A stretch of 64,000 bases of DNA from Fibrisoma limi BUZ 3 (GTDB taxonomy: Bacteria > Bacteroidota > Bacteroidia > Cytophagales > Spirosomataceae), in assembly GCF_000296815.2 (NCBI RefSeq), contig NZ_CAIT01000004.1, positions 930,001 to 994,000 of the forward strand, read 5' to 3'. The notes beneath the pieces are model-generated. The model had not been told where the DNA came from. It did not search any database and worked only from the letters and a program-made list of their open reading frames with translations. Position 1 is the first letter of the stretch. The number at the start of each line of letters is the position of its first letter. The position numbers were made by a program, and so were the translations under genes. Of this stretch, positions 26,427 to 35,434 are shown one piece after another.

Positions 26427-27188
26427 CTACCGCATGGCCTGTACGGCTTCGGCAACTTTGTCGGTATTGATGATGTCGACGCCCAGTCTTTTAAGTTGTT
26501 TCCAGGCGTTGGGCGTATCAGGAATGGCCCAGAACCGGATGGGTTTACCGTCGTTGTGGGCCCGTTTGATGACCCGCTTCAGTTTGGCCCGGTCTTCGTC
26601 AGAAATGTTCCCGTTGCCGTCCCAGCGCGAATAGCTGTGGAAACTATCGCTGACAAGCGCTACGTGCTTCAGAGTCTGGGTGTCGTAAATCTCGTTAGGG
26701 CGACCGTCGAACTGGATAAATGCCGGGTAGTCAACGAAGTTTTCCACTTTGGGCCGGTTGCCGCTGATGATCACCTGAACGGCCAGTGGATTGACCTGTC
26801 GGTTGAAGCAAACCATATTCTCCTGTAATAACGCAATCAGTTTGGGCAGTACGGCAACTGCTTCGTCTTTGACATCGATCATCAGCGCAAACGTGTAGTC
26901 GCGATCAGGGCTGACGCGGTCTTTGTACTGCTGAAACCGCCGGACGATGGGTTTCAGATACAGCGAATCGAGAGTAGGGGCGGTGGCCACCTGGTTTTTG
27001 TCATGCGCAACCACGAGCACACCATCCCGCAGCCACACATCGGCTTCGATGAAGTCGGCCCGCTGTTCATACGCGTTCACAAACGGCTGGGCCTGCGCGT
27101 AGTCGTTATGGGCGTGAATTTTCTGGCCGTAAGCGACGGGAATGGCCAGCCAGATCGAAACCAAAAGAACAGGTATGAAGCGCAGCAT
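26427..27188 (-). CDS. Exported glycerophosphodiester phosphodiesterase-like protein
   Basis: A protein of about 253 residues with a signal peptide (MLRFIPVLLVSIWLAIPVAY, cleavage near YGQ); an ATG four codons upstream (27200) is an alternative start. The mature part begins IHAHNDYAQAQPFVNAY, with EADVWLRDGVLVVAHDK as in GDPD/PI-PLC-like TIM barrels, where paired His and acidic residues hold the metal. It ends with IRFWAIPDTPNAWKQLKRLG and VDIINTDK, the usual end of GDPD domains. The probable role is phosphodiester hydrolysis in the periplasm; substrate unknown. Confidence 0.8.
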   Translation of the reverse strand: MLRFIPVLLVSIWLAIPVAYGQKIHAHNDYAQAQPFVNAYEQRADFIEADVWLRDGVLVVAHDKNQVATAPTLDSLYLKPIVRRFQQYKDRVSPDRDYTFALMIDVKDEAVAVLPKLIALLQENMVCFNRQVNPLAVQVIISGNRPKVENFVDYPAFIQFDGRPNEIYDTQTLKHVALVSDSFHSYSRWDGNGNISDEDRAKLKRVIKRAHNDGKPIRFWAIPDTPNAWKQLKRLGVDIINTDKVAEAVQAMR

Positions 27189-27345
27189 AACAAACGTCAA
27201 GGTGCAGTGAGTGCCGGAAAGTTACTCAACTGTTTTGACTTGTGCTGATTTTGCCGACATTTCATTAACAAAATTAAGCGATGTTACATATGTTGACGTG
27301 CTGAAAAATGATACATTGCTCCGCCGAAATTATAGTATCAACCTT

Positions 27346-28512
27346 ATGAAAAAACAGCTATTCACAGGCGCCCTTTTGCTTTGGGGTGGCACACTTCACG
27401 CGCAGATTGAGAAGGGAAATGGGATTCTGAGCGGAACAGTTTCCATAAACTACAGCCAAACCGAATCAACCCTTGAGCCAGTAAAACGCTGGCAGCCTGC
27501 CGCTAATCTAACGGTTGGCCGGTTCGTAGCCGACAACTGGCTGGCTGGGTTGTCGGTCGGAGCCACTACGTCATTCGCTACCGAAAGTCAGCTTGTGTTA
27601 GGCAGGCAGTTTACGAACCGGAATAATACGCTGACCGTAACGACGACGCCGTTCGTGCGCCGGTACTGGAAATTTACGACCGGCTACGTGTTTGCGGGAG
27701 CTGGTTTGGCCGTAGCCGTCAGCGGTTCCCGGCAGACGGGCGTTGAGTCGAGCGGAGCACAGGTGAATTCAATTGATAACCGCAACCGTAGTGTAAATGT
27801 CAGCCCTCGTCTGGAAGCTGGATTAAACTATTTTTTCACCAACCGGCTAGCTCTCCAGCTTGCGGCCAGCACTAACTCCATACCGTTCAACACCGCTGGA
27901 CTTGACGCCGGACTGGTGTACTGGACAGGACCCGGGCGGAAGGCCAGTCCGCAACGGGAGCGGACTAATCCACAGACCGATGCTGGGCGTTGGCTGGTAG
28001 AAGGCAGCTTTTCGGTAAACAACCAGTCGGCCGATCAGTACCAGACTACCATCCGCCAAACGTCGCGAGTCTCCAGCACAACGTATTCGATTAGCCCGTC
28101 GGTTGGTTATTTTATCGGGAAGAATAAGCTGCTTGGGGTCAGTTTACCACTGTCGTGGAGTTCGTTCCGCTCGGAACTGCTCGATGAGACGGGTCATGTC
28201 TGGTCAGTGGGTGTTTCACCTTACTACCAGCAGTACTGGACATCAACGCGGCTTACGCCCTTCACACGCGTGAATGCCTCATATACGTACCTGAAATTCG
28301 ATGTCGACAATGACGTAGATGATCTCAGTAGCTACGGAGCCGGTGTGAGCGTGGGACTGGCCTACATGGCCGGGCAGCGGTTCATCATCGAAACCTCGCT
28401 GGGCAATGCCTCCGTAAACGTTGTGGATACGAACGGGCCGAACAAGGCGTGGAATGCCAGTATAACCGCTGGCCTGACGGGTAATTTTGCCATACGGTAT
28501 GTCTTTAAGTAG
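27346..28512 (+). CDS. Outer-membrane beta-barrel protein, paralogue of the 9141 gene
   Basis: Start ATG 27346 gives a clean signal peptide (MKKQLFTGALLLWGGTLHAQ); an in-frame ATG 45 codons upstream adds a stretch unlike a signal and is rejected. The 388-residue protein begins its mature part with IEKGNGILSG, like TEKGNGFW in the 9141 protein. Two similar halves each contain a (T/S)P(F/Y)xxxYW element (TTPFVRRYWKF and SPYYQQYWTS), then two or three beta-hairpins. The C-terminal strand ends AIRYVFK. Probably a barrel in the outer membrane; function unknown. Confidence 0.78.
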   Translation: MKKQLFTGALLLWGGTLHAQIEKGNGILSGTVSINYSQTESTLEPVKRWQPAANLTVGRFVADNWLAGLSVGATTSFATESQLVLGRQFTNRNNTLTVTTTPFVRRYWKFTTGYVFAGAGLAVAVSGSRQTGVESSGAQVNSIDNRNRSVNVSPRLEAGLNYFFTNRLALQLAASTNSIPFNTAGLDAGLVYWTGPGRKASPQRERTNPQTDAGRWLVEGSFSVNNQSADQYQTTIRQTSRVSSTTYSISPSVGYFIGKNKLLGVSLPLSWSSFRSELLDETGHVWSVGVSPYYQQYWTSTRLTPFTRVNASYTYLKFDVDNDVDDLSSYGAGVSVGLAYMAGQRFIIETSLGNASVNVVDTNGPNKAWNASITAGLTGNFAIRYVFK

Positions 28513-28607
28513 CGGTGGGCTACCTTGTCGTTTGGCCCTAAACCGCTATTTTTGGCCTGATTGTATGTTATAACCACCCGCCGTATCAGTCGGGCTTCAT
28601 TTACCAC

Positions 28608-29354
28608 ATGGATTTAGTAAAAGGAAAAGTAGCGTTGATTACGGGCGCATCGCGCGGCATCGGCCGGGCCATTGCCCAACGGTTTGCGCAGGAAGGTGCC
28701 GCCGTAGCGTTTACCTATCTGTCGAGCGTCGAAAAAGGCCAGGCCCTGGAAGAAGAACTTCGGGCTTTCGGAGGGCAGTTGAAAGGGTATCGTTCCGATG
28801 CCTCCGACCACAAAGCCGCCGAGGACCTCGTGAATCAGGTCGTTGCTGATTTCGGGAAACTCGATATTCTGATCAACAACGCCGGTATCACGAAAGATGG
28901 TTTGCTGATGCGGATGTCGGAGGAACAATGGGACGCCGTAATTAACGTTAATCTAAAGTCGGTCTTTAACCTGACGAAAGCGGCCATCAAGCCGATGATG
29001 AAAGCGAAATCCGGTTCGATTATTAACCTGACCTCGGTAGTGGGGCTGCGCGGTAATGCCGGGCAGGCTAACTACGCGGCATCGAAGGCGGGTATCATCG
29101 GGTTTACCAAGTCGGTCGCGCTCGAACTGGGCTCGCGGAATATTCGCTCAAACGCAATTGCGCCGGGCTTTATTGAAACCGAAATGACCGGCGAATTGAA
29201 TGAAAAAGCACTGGAAGACTGGAAGCAGGCCATCCCGATGAAACGCGGGGGGCAACCCGACGAGGTGGCCGATTGCGCCGTCTTCCTGGCATCCGACCTC
29301 TCGCGCTACATCACCGGACAGGTGCTGCAGGTCGACGGGGGAATGTTAACGTAA
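28608..29354 (+). CDS. fabG: 3-oxoacyl-[acyl-carrier-protein] reductase
   Basis: A 248-residue short-chain dehydrogenase that reduces beta-ketoacyl-ACP with NADPH in fatty acid elongation. It shows the Rossmann motif TGASRGIG (about 12-19), NNAG (about 88-91), the catalytic Ser in NLTSVVGLRGNAGQ, the Tyr and Lys in NYAASKAG (about 153-160) and the FabG-typical NAIAPGFIETEMT. It ends GQVLQVDGGMLT. The length and motifs fit FabG specifically. Other fab genes are not adjacent. A long purine/pyrimidine hairpin follows. Confidence 0.9.
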   Translation: MDLVKGKVALITGASRGIGRAIAQRFAQEGAAVAFTYLSSVEKGQALEEELRAFGGQLKGYRSDASDHKAAEDLVNQVVADFGKLDILINNAGITKDGLLMRMSEEQWDAVINVNLKSVFNLTKAAIKPMMKAKSGSIINLTSVVGLRGNAGQANYAASKAGIIGFTKSVALELGSRNIRSNAIAPGFIETEMTGELNEKALEDWKQAIPMKRGGQPDEVADCAVFLASDLSRYITGQVLQVDGGMLT

Positions 29355-29358
29355 AAAA

Positions 29359-29456
29359 GGAGGAAAGGGAGGAGAGGGAAGAAAGGGAGAAAAGGGATAG
29401 ATGCTGGCGCAAGTCATTCCCCTTTCTCCCCTTCCTCCCTCCTCCCTTTCCTCCCC
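29359..29456. repeat. Long polypurine/polypyrimidine hairpin
   Basis: The left arm (29359-29396) contains almost only G and A, the right arm (29419-29456) almost only C and T. They are near-perfect reverse complements; the outer 15 bp GGAGGAAAGGGAGGA pair exactly with 29440-29454. Loop about 22 nt. The right arm ends 7 bp before the ATG of the next gene, so it may end fabG transcription and limit translation of the next gene. Confidence 0.75.
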
Positions 29457-29463
29457 CTAACTT

Positions 29464-31605
29464 ATGAACGTCATTTTCCAATCCTCCCCCTGGTGGATTC
29501 TGGTTTGTTTGCTGGTGGGGGCGGCTTATGCGGCCCTGATGTACCAACGGCTTCCGCTGTTACGGCCGTCGCGGGTCGGTGGCAGTACGTCCGGAACGGT
29601 CGGTGGATTCGATCGAACTACTACTTACGCCCTGGCGGCTTTGCGATTTGTTGTCGTGAGCCTGATTTGCTTCCTGCTGCTGAATCCGCTGATCCGGAGC
29701 ATCCGGACGCTGACCGAAAAGCCGAAGGTGGTGCTGGCCGTCGATAACTCCGAGTCGGTCGTCGCGGCCGGCCGACCAACCCTGAACCGGTCACTGGAAG
29801 CGCTGCAAACAATTCGGCAGCAACTGGCAGATAAAGGACTGGAAGTGTCGGTACGGACGCTGGGCGATACGGTAACCGACGCCGATCTGACGCAGATTCC
29901 ATTTACCCGCCGAAGCACCGACCTCTCAGGATTGCTGGCCGGTATCCGCTCCGATTACGAGGGCCGCAACCTGACCGACGTGGTGCTGGTCTCCGACGGT
30001 ATTTTCAACCAGGGGTTGTCGCCGACGTTCGGGCAGTACCCGTTTGCCGTGCAGACGGTTGGGCTGGGCGATACGGTGCCCAAGCGGGACGTGCAGCTCA
30101 AAGCCGTGATCGCTAACCGCATTGCCTACCTCGGCAACCAGTTTCCAATTCAGGCCGAGGTGGTCAGCAACGGTTTTCAGGGCGGAACGGCCACGGTGGT
30201 GCTCCGGCAGAACGGGCGGGAACTAGGTCGGCAAACCGCTAACCTGAACCGAAATCAGGGATTCAGTCAGGTGACGTTCCAGACCACAGCCGCACAGAAG
30301 GGCGTTCAGCACTACGTGGTGGAGGTGCTGCCGCAGCCGGGCGAGTTCAGTACCCGCAACAACCGGCAGGATGTGTACCTCGATGTGATCGACGGTAAGG
30401 AGAAAGTGCTGCTGCTGGCCCTGACACCTCACCCCGATGTGAAAGCGATCCGGAGCATCCTCGAAAAAAATCAGAATTACGAAGTGGATGTTCGCGTGCT
30501 GACCGGCGCTACGGATGCAGCCGCGGCTACGGTACCTACCGATAAAACCTACGATTTGATCATTACCCACCAGATTCCCGACAACGGAGGGATTGGAAGT
30601 CCGGTGTTGCAGCGTTTGTTCGCGAAAAACACACCGGTGCTGTTTGTACTGGGTAACCAGTCGTCGCTCGGGCCGTTCAATACGTCAAATCCGGTTATGC
30701 AGGTAACGGCTCAGCCGAATCAGAGCGACAAGGTTGTTGGCCATTTCAACCCCGACTTCAGGCAGTTGAACTTAGACCCGACCCGGATGGAAATGCTGGA
30801 GAAGTTCCCCCCAATGCTGGTACCATACGGCGAATTCAAACTGCAACCGGGCAGCGAAGTGGTTCTCTGGCAGCAGGTCGGTAACGTCCGCACGACCAAG
30901 CCGCTGCTGGCGGTTAACGTAACGGGTCCGCGCAAAGCGGCCGTGCTGGCCGGTGAGGGTATATGGGGCTGGCGACTGGAAGAGTACGCCTTGACAGACA
31001 AGCAGGAGGTCATGGACGAACTGATGCAGAAGGTTATTCAGTTGATTTCGGTGAAGGAAGACCGGCGCAAGCTACGTGTGTATCCCGTTCGGAATGAGTT
31101 CATCGCCGGTGAGAAGGTGGTGTTTGAAACCGAACTTTACAACGACATTTACGAACGGCTGTATGATCGGCCGGTGCGGCTCGAAATCACCGACGAAAAG
31201 GGCCTGACGCGTTCGTATAACTATACGCCAACGCAGGCTAATACCCGCTTCGAGATCAGCCGCCTGCCCGAAGGTGCGTATCGCTACCGGGCTACTACGT
31301 CGGTGAACAACCGTACGGAGCAGTCGGCGGGGCAGTTCATTGTGCGTGATCTGCAACTCGAAGCGCTCAACACCACCGCCGACCACGGTCTGCTTCGGCA
31401 GTTGTCGGGGCAGACGGGGGGGCGTTTCTACACGACGGCTCAGGTCGATAACCTGGTGACGGATTTAACGTCCCGGTCGCGCCCGGCCCGGCTCAGCAGC
31501 ACCGAAGAGATGGACGAGATCATCAACTGGCGCTGGCTGTTCTTCGTCGTACTGACGCTGGCCGCCATTGAATGGGGGCTGCGAAAGTTCTACGGCGGCT
31601 ATTAA
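29464..31605 (+). CDS. Membrane-anchored VWA-like domain protein
   Basis: A 713-residue protein with two N-terminal membrane spans (about 8-28 and 55-77), a large extracytoplasmic part and a C-terminal span (WRWLFFVVLTLAAIEWGL, about 687-704). After the second span KVVLAVDNSESVV is a VWA MIDAS-like DxSxS segment, followed by LTDVVLVSDGIFNQG. The middle contains beta-sandwich regions (VIANRIAYLGNQFPIQAEVV; ARTS-type strands) and a glutamine-amidotransferase-like segment (VLAGEGIWGWRLEEYA). The arrangement matches BatA/B-like or 'DUF4159-type' membrane proteins of Bacteroidota; function unknown. Confidence 0.7.
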   Translation: MNVIFQSSPWWILVCLLVGAAYAALMYQRLPLLRPSRVGGSTSGTVGGFDRTTTYALAALRFVVVSLICFLLLNPLIRSIRTLTEKPKVVLAVDNSESVVAAGRPTLNRSLEALQTIRQQLADKGLEVSVRTLGDTVTDADLTQIPFTRRSTDLSGLLAGIRSDYEGRNLTDVVLVSDGIFNQGLSPTFGQYPFAVQTVGLGDTVPKRDVQLKAVIANRIAYLGNQFPIQAEVVSNGFQGGTATVVLRQNGRELGRQTANLNRNQGFSQVTFQTTAAQKGVQHYVVEVLPQPGEFSTRNNRQDVYLDVIDGKEKVLLLALTPHPDVKAIRSILEKNQNYEVDVRVLTGATDAAAATVPTDKTYDLIITHQIPDNGGIGSPVLQRLFAKNTPVLFVLGNQSSLGPFNTSNPVMQVTAQPNQSDKVVGHFNPDFRQLNLDPTRMEMLEKFPPMLVPYGEFKLQPGSEVVLWQQVGNVRTTKPLLAVNVTGPRKAAVLAGEGIWGWRLEEYALTDKQEVMDELMQKVIQLISVKEDRRKLRVYPVRNEFIAGEKVVFETELYNDIYERLYDRPVRLEITDEKGLTRSYNYTPTQANTRFEISRLPEGAYRYRATTSVNNRTEQSAGQFIVRDLQLEALNTTADHGLLRQLSGQTGGRFYTTAQVDNLVTDLTSRSRPARLSSTEEMDEIINWRWLFFVVLTLAAIEWGLRKFYGGY

Positions 31606-31635
31606 GATTCCAGTTGCATTTAGGTACTAGGCTTT

Positions 31636-31663
31636 ACCCCAAGCCCCTTCAGGGGTTTGGGGT
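31636..31663. terminator. GC-rich hairpin between convergent genes
   Basis: ACCCCAAGCCCC (31636-31647), loop TTCA, GGGGTTTGGGGT (31652-31663): 12 pairs with one G-T wobble. It lies between the ends of the VWA-like and helicase genes, suited to two-way termination, and resembles the hairpin at 2174-2196. Confidence 0.7.
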
Positions 31664-31717
31664 GAACACGCAAAAGCTACTATGAAGTAATAGTAAGATT
31701 CCAGCAGGGACGCTACG

Positions 31718-34150
31718 TTACTCGTCGGACCGCAGCGCGTTCAGCACGAACCGGAGTTCGCCGTACGTAACGTCCTTGCCCAGCGCGTTTTTGGCTTCAC
31801 TCAATGAACTGGGTTGATTGCTCGCAAAATACTGTTGAATCCGTTTGAGCTTGTTGGGCGGCAGGAGGGCATCGAGCGACACCTCGCCGTGGCGAACGTA
31901 CTGAGCCAGGTGCCCTTCGATGGTCGAGACGGCCATGTTTCGTTCGGCGGCAATCTCCTCGATAGTTCGGCCAGCCTGAAACAGCGCGAGGGTGATGGCC
32001 CGCGTATCAATTTTCTCTTTTTTCGGCTTTGCACTGGCCGACTTCTTAGCGGGCGCTTCCCGGCGTTCGGGTTTCCCGGCGTACTCGCGGATGATCTGCA
32101 GGACCTCCGCGCCGATCTGCTTCACTTTAGTTTTGCCGAACCCTTTCACCGCCAGCAGTTCGTCGGTGGTCGTTGGCCGCAGTTTAACCAGTTCGTAGAC
32201 GGTTTTTTGCGGCAGGACCATATAGCCCGACGTATCGTGTTCGCCGGCTTTGTCGTTCCGCCATTTGATCAGGGCTTTGTAGAGACTGCTGCCCGTTGAG
32301 CCGTCAGTGGCCAGGACCTCCACTTTTCGGCGGGCGGGCTGGAAATCCAGTTCAGCGCGGTTGCGGGCCTGTAGGTACGTCAGCGCCCTGAATCCGTTTT
32401 GGCAGCTTTCAAAACTGCCTAATTTGGTGAACAGTTCTTTTTCCAGTTCGTCCAGCACCTCCACAACGGCCTCGCGGATCTGCTGGTTGTCGCAGTCGGT
32501 CGGGCACTGGCGCAGCAGCGGCAGCAGTTCATCGCCGATCAGCGTCTGAAAATAGGCCCCGGCTTTGCTGACCCGTTCCTGTAGCGACTCGTTCTCTTCC
32601 GGAAGGCGATTATCGGCGAAGTAGGCCGACAGTTGCTGCTGAAACCGGATCGTTACCTCACGAGCTTTTTCGCGAAGCAGGTCGTTGAGCTGGTTCAATC
32701 CGGCGCTTAGCTCCTCCGGCAGGTTGTCGGCGCTGTCGCGGACCAGTTTCTGGGCGCGGTACAGCAGGGAGGCCGCCAACTCGAACGAAAACAACTCCCG
32801 CAGCAGATTCTCCTGATTGGTACGTTTGGAGTCGAGCAGTTCCTGCTCCGTCGGGATACGTTGCTGCACCTGCTCGTGAAAATCCTCCAGCGTTTGCTCG
32901 GTTTTGATGCTGTGCGACGGAATTGGCGTACGCAGCACCAGACCCTCCAGGGATTTGCATCGGCTCAGAGCCACGTATACCTGCCCGTGGGCAAATGCCG
33001 CCGACGCATCGATAATCGCCTTTTCGAACGTAAGACCCTGGCTTTTGTGGATCGTAATGGCCCAGGCCAGCTTCAGCGGAAACTGCACAAATCGACCAAT
33101 CGGCTCGGCTTTGATTTCTTTCGTGGCCGGATCGAGGCTGTAACGAACATTCGTCCACTCGACCGGGTACACGGCAATGTCGTCGTCATCGGACGGGCAG
33201 CGGACGTAAATCACGTCATCGTCGAGGTCCACGATGCGCCCGATCTTGCCGTTGTAGTACAGCTTGTCGCGCGAGATGTCGTTCTTGATGAACATCACCT
33301 GCGCCCCGACTTTCAGCTCCAGTTCGGCTTCGGTCGGGAAGGTATGCACCGGACATTCGCCTTCTACCGTAGCCGTATAGGTTCGGCTGCGGCCTTTAAG
33401 CGCCTGCAATTTCTGGGTGTTAATCTGCTGCGCACTGGCGTTATGCGTCGACAACGTAATGTAGCCTTCTTTTTCGTCGGGCGAAAACTCGGGGATGTAG
33501 CGCTGGTTCAGTTCATCGAGTTGCGTGCGGGTGATGGTCTTCTCCCGAATGCCGTTGAGTAGGCTGATGAACTGCGCGTCGGATTGCCGGTAAATATGCG
33601 TCAGTTCAATGGACACGTAGGGCGTTACGCGCAGGGCCTTGCTGCCGAAGAAATAGCCGGTCTGGTAATGGGGTTTTAGCAGGGCCCAGTCCTCGTCTTT
33701 GATCACGGGGGGCAACTGCTGCATATCGCCGATCATCAGCAACTGCACCCCACCAAACGGCTCCGAGCGGTTGCGGTACCGGCGTAGTACGTCGTCGATA
33801 CCATCCAGTACGTCGGCCCGCACCATACTGATCTCGTCAATCACCAGCAGGTCGAGCGTACGCAGGAGCCGGATTTTCTCGCGGGTAAACTTCCGGGTTT
33901 CGCGCTGCATGGCACCCGGCACAATGGGGCCAAAGGGTAGCTGAAACAGCGAATGGATCGTGACACCCCCCGCGTTCATGGCTGCTACGCCCGTCGGAGC
34001 CACCACCATAAGCCGCTTGGCGCTGGCCTGTTTGATCTGGTGCAGAAAGGTCGTCTTGCCGGTCCCCGCTTTCCCCGTCAGAAAAACGTTGCGGTTGGTG
34101 TGCAGCACAAAGTTATAGGCAAGTTCAAGTTTCTCGTTTACGGGCGGCAT
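31718..34150 (-). CDS. PIF1-like helicase with HRDC and C-terminal HTH domains
   Basis: A superfamily 1 ATPase of about 810 residues. P-loop GKAGTGKTTFL (about 24-34), Walker B VIDEISMV, GDMQQLPPV, and the UvrD-C-like end TIHKSQGLTFEKAIID with YVALSRCKSLEGLVLR. The C-terminal third carries an HRDC-type domain (VYELVKLRPTTTDELLAVKG) and an HTH_40-like segment (ALFQAGRTIEEIAAERNM). Start at 34150 (MPPVNEKLEL) is preferred over a 37-codon longer frame because an exact -7 promoter box lies inside that extension and the family starts here. Likely role: unwinding DNA in replication or repair. Confidence 0.9.
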   Translation of the reverse strand: MPPVNEKLELAYNFVLHTNRNVFLTGKAGTGKTTFLHQIKQASAKRLMVVAPTGVAAMNAGGVTIHSLFQLPFGPIVPGAMQRETRKFTREKIRLLRTLDLLVIDEISMVRADVLDGIDDVLRRYRNRSEPFGGVQLLMIGDMQQLPPVIKDEDWALLKPHYQTGYFFGSKALRVTPYVSIELTHIYRQSDAQFISLLNGIREKTITRTQLDELNQRYIPEFSPDEKEGYITLSTHNASAQQINTQKLQALKGRSRTYTATVEGECPVHTFPTEAELELKVGAQVMFIKNDISRDKLYYNGKIGRIVDLDDDVIYVRCPSDDDDIAVYPVEWTNVRYSLDPATKEIKAEPIGRFVQFPLKLAWAITIHKSQGLTFEKAIIDASAAFAHGQVYVALSRCKSLEGLVLRTPIPSHSIKTEQTLEDFHEQVQQRIPTEQELLDSKRTNQENLLRELFSFELAASLLYRAQKLVRDSADNLPEELSAGLNQLNDLLREKAREVTIRFQQQLSAYFADNRLPEENESLQERVSKAGAYFQTLIGDELLPLLRQCPTDCDNQQIREAVVEVLDELEKELFTKLGSFESCQNGFRALTYLQARNRAELDFQPARRKVEVLATDGSTGSSLYKALIKWRNDKAGEHDTSGYMVLPQKTVYELVKLRPTTTDELLAVKGFGKTKVKQIGAEVLQIIREYAGKPERREAPAKKSASAKPKKEKIDTRAITLALFQAGRTIEEIAAERNMAVSTIEGHLAQYVRHGEVSLDALLPPNKLKRIQQYFASNQPSSLSEAKNALGKDVTYGELRFVLNALRSDE

Positions 34151-34172
34151 GAGGTAAGTACACAAAGCAACA

Positions 34173-34180
34173 CAAAGGTA
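34173..34180 (-). promoter_or_regulatory. -7 promoter box of the helicase gene
   Basis: On the minus strand this reads TACCTTTG, an exact TAnnTTTG match. A start about 7 nt downstream leaves a leader of roughly 16 nt before the ATG at 34150. No good -33 TTG was found, so it is a partial match. Confidence 0.45.
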
Positions 34181-34454
34181 CAGTTTTACCGGCGGTGTAC
34201 CTACCGATTCGATGCGCTGGTAACGCAGCAGGATCAGGTAAGGTGATGGATGAGTAGCCAACCAATACGGGTAAAGGTATTACAAAGACCGCCCATTCGT
34301 TATGGGATTAGGACGTGAATTTTCAGTCGAAATTGGGCTAATGATCGGGTAGGTGATAAGCAGCGTTTGCCCGAGGGAAATGCGAACAAAAATTGACTAC
34401 TTTTCTTTATAGGCTGTACTCGCTTTCGAACTATAACTTGATCGGATCAGTAAA

Positions 34455-34865
34455 ATGAAAATATTAAAGTATATCTGTATAGTGGATGATCAGGCTGACT
34501 TGCGGTTCTTACTACAAAAATTGTTTGCGCTATCCTATCCCAATCATCCGGTACGCCTGTTTGAAAATGGACAAGCTCTCCTGAATGAGTTGGCTCACGC
34601 AGAAGTATTACCTGCCTTAATCCTGATGGATCGACACATGCCCATTCTCGATGGTTATCAAACGTTAATTCAACTAAAACAGCATGAAACGTATCAACCC
34701 ATTCCGGTGGTCATGATGAGCGCCGAGGCCAGTTTGGCCGAGGTAAGGGCCTTGTATCGGGCGGGAACCAATTCATTCGTGAGAAAGCAGGTTGATTTCG
34801 GCGCACAAATGGAAATGGTTTCTCAAGTTGGAAAATACTGGCTTGAAACGAATCAGACCGAGTAA
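34455..34865 (+). CDS. Single-domain response regulator (receiver)
   Basis: A 136-residue CheY-like receiver: acidic pair CIVDDQADLR (about 8-17), phospho-acceptor Asp in LILMDRHMPILDGY, switch Ser in PVVMMSAEAS and Lys in NSFVRKQVD. There is no output domain; the tail reads VGKYWLETNQTE, with a Tyr-Trp pair at the place where the receivers at 11289 and 22204 have YWW. No kinase is adjacent. Convergent with the 130-residue hypothetical gene, 14 bp away. Confidence 0.88.
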   Translation: MKILKYICIVDDQADLRFLLQKLFALSYPNHPVRLFENGQALLNELAHAEVLPALILMDRHMPILDGYQTLIQLKQHETYQPIPVVMMSAEASLAEVRALYRAGTNSFVRKQVDFGAQMEMVSQVGKYWLETNQTE

Positions 34866-34879
34866 TTACACGTACCGTT

Positions 34880-35272
34880 TTAATCTGATTTCGATACGTT
34901 CGGCATAATGTCCTTCTCGATCTTGTCACGATCCTGCAGGTACTCCTTCAGGTCATGCTCTGTAGCAAACAATTTTGGCTCTTTGATGGGTATATTAATT
35001 CTGACCGGTAGGCGCATCAACTGACTGTACTTTCCTGTCGGCTTAACGACATAAACCGCAGTTGATACTTTCATTTCAAACGTCTCGACGGGTTCCGTAA
35101 CAACACTCATCTCTTCCAGACGGCCATCAAAAAAGATACGTTCAATCTCGGCTTCAAAATAGGGGTATGCTTCCTCAGCTTTATTATCTGATCGTTGGTC
35201 ATGCTTTTCATTGACATAAATCGTGTCACCTACTTTGAAAGGCAAATGGACGGCTTCGAAGGTGATGGTCAT
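34880..35272 (-). CDS. Hypothetical protein, 130 aa
   Basis: A soluble protein with a beta-strand-rich N-terminus (FKVGDTIYVNEKHDQ, EAEIERIFFDGRLEEM), a middle strand (VSTAVYVVKPTGKYSQL) and a charged C-terminal helix (EHDLKEYLQDRDKIEKDIM). No signal peptide or membrane span. I do not recognise the family. It borders the decayed region to its right. Confidence 0.65.
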   Translation of the reverse strand: MTITFEAVHLPFKVGDTIYVNEKHDQRSDNKAEEAYPYFEAEIERIFFDGRLEEMSVVTEPVETFEMKVSTAVYVVKPTGKYSQLMRLPVRINIPIKEPKLFATEHDLKEYLQDRDKIEKDIMPNVSKSD

Positions 35273-35434
35273 CGAGTTAGCTGTTTAGTGGAAGTTGGGT
35301 AAGGATATATGTAAATAACGTCTAAATGCTTTTCTACTGGTAGACATTTTCATTTTTTATTTAATCTGGATCTTTTTCGTTGAACTCGGCTTGGTCAAAA
35401 TCCTCGACCGATTCAACCACTGAATAACGAACCT

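Noticed and set aside
34151-34261. A 37-codon N-terminal extension of the PIF1-like helicase
   Set aside because: An exact -7 promoter box lies inside it and the helicase family begins near MPPVNEKL.
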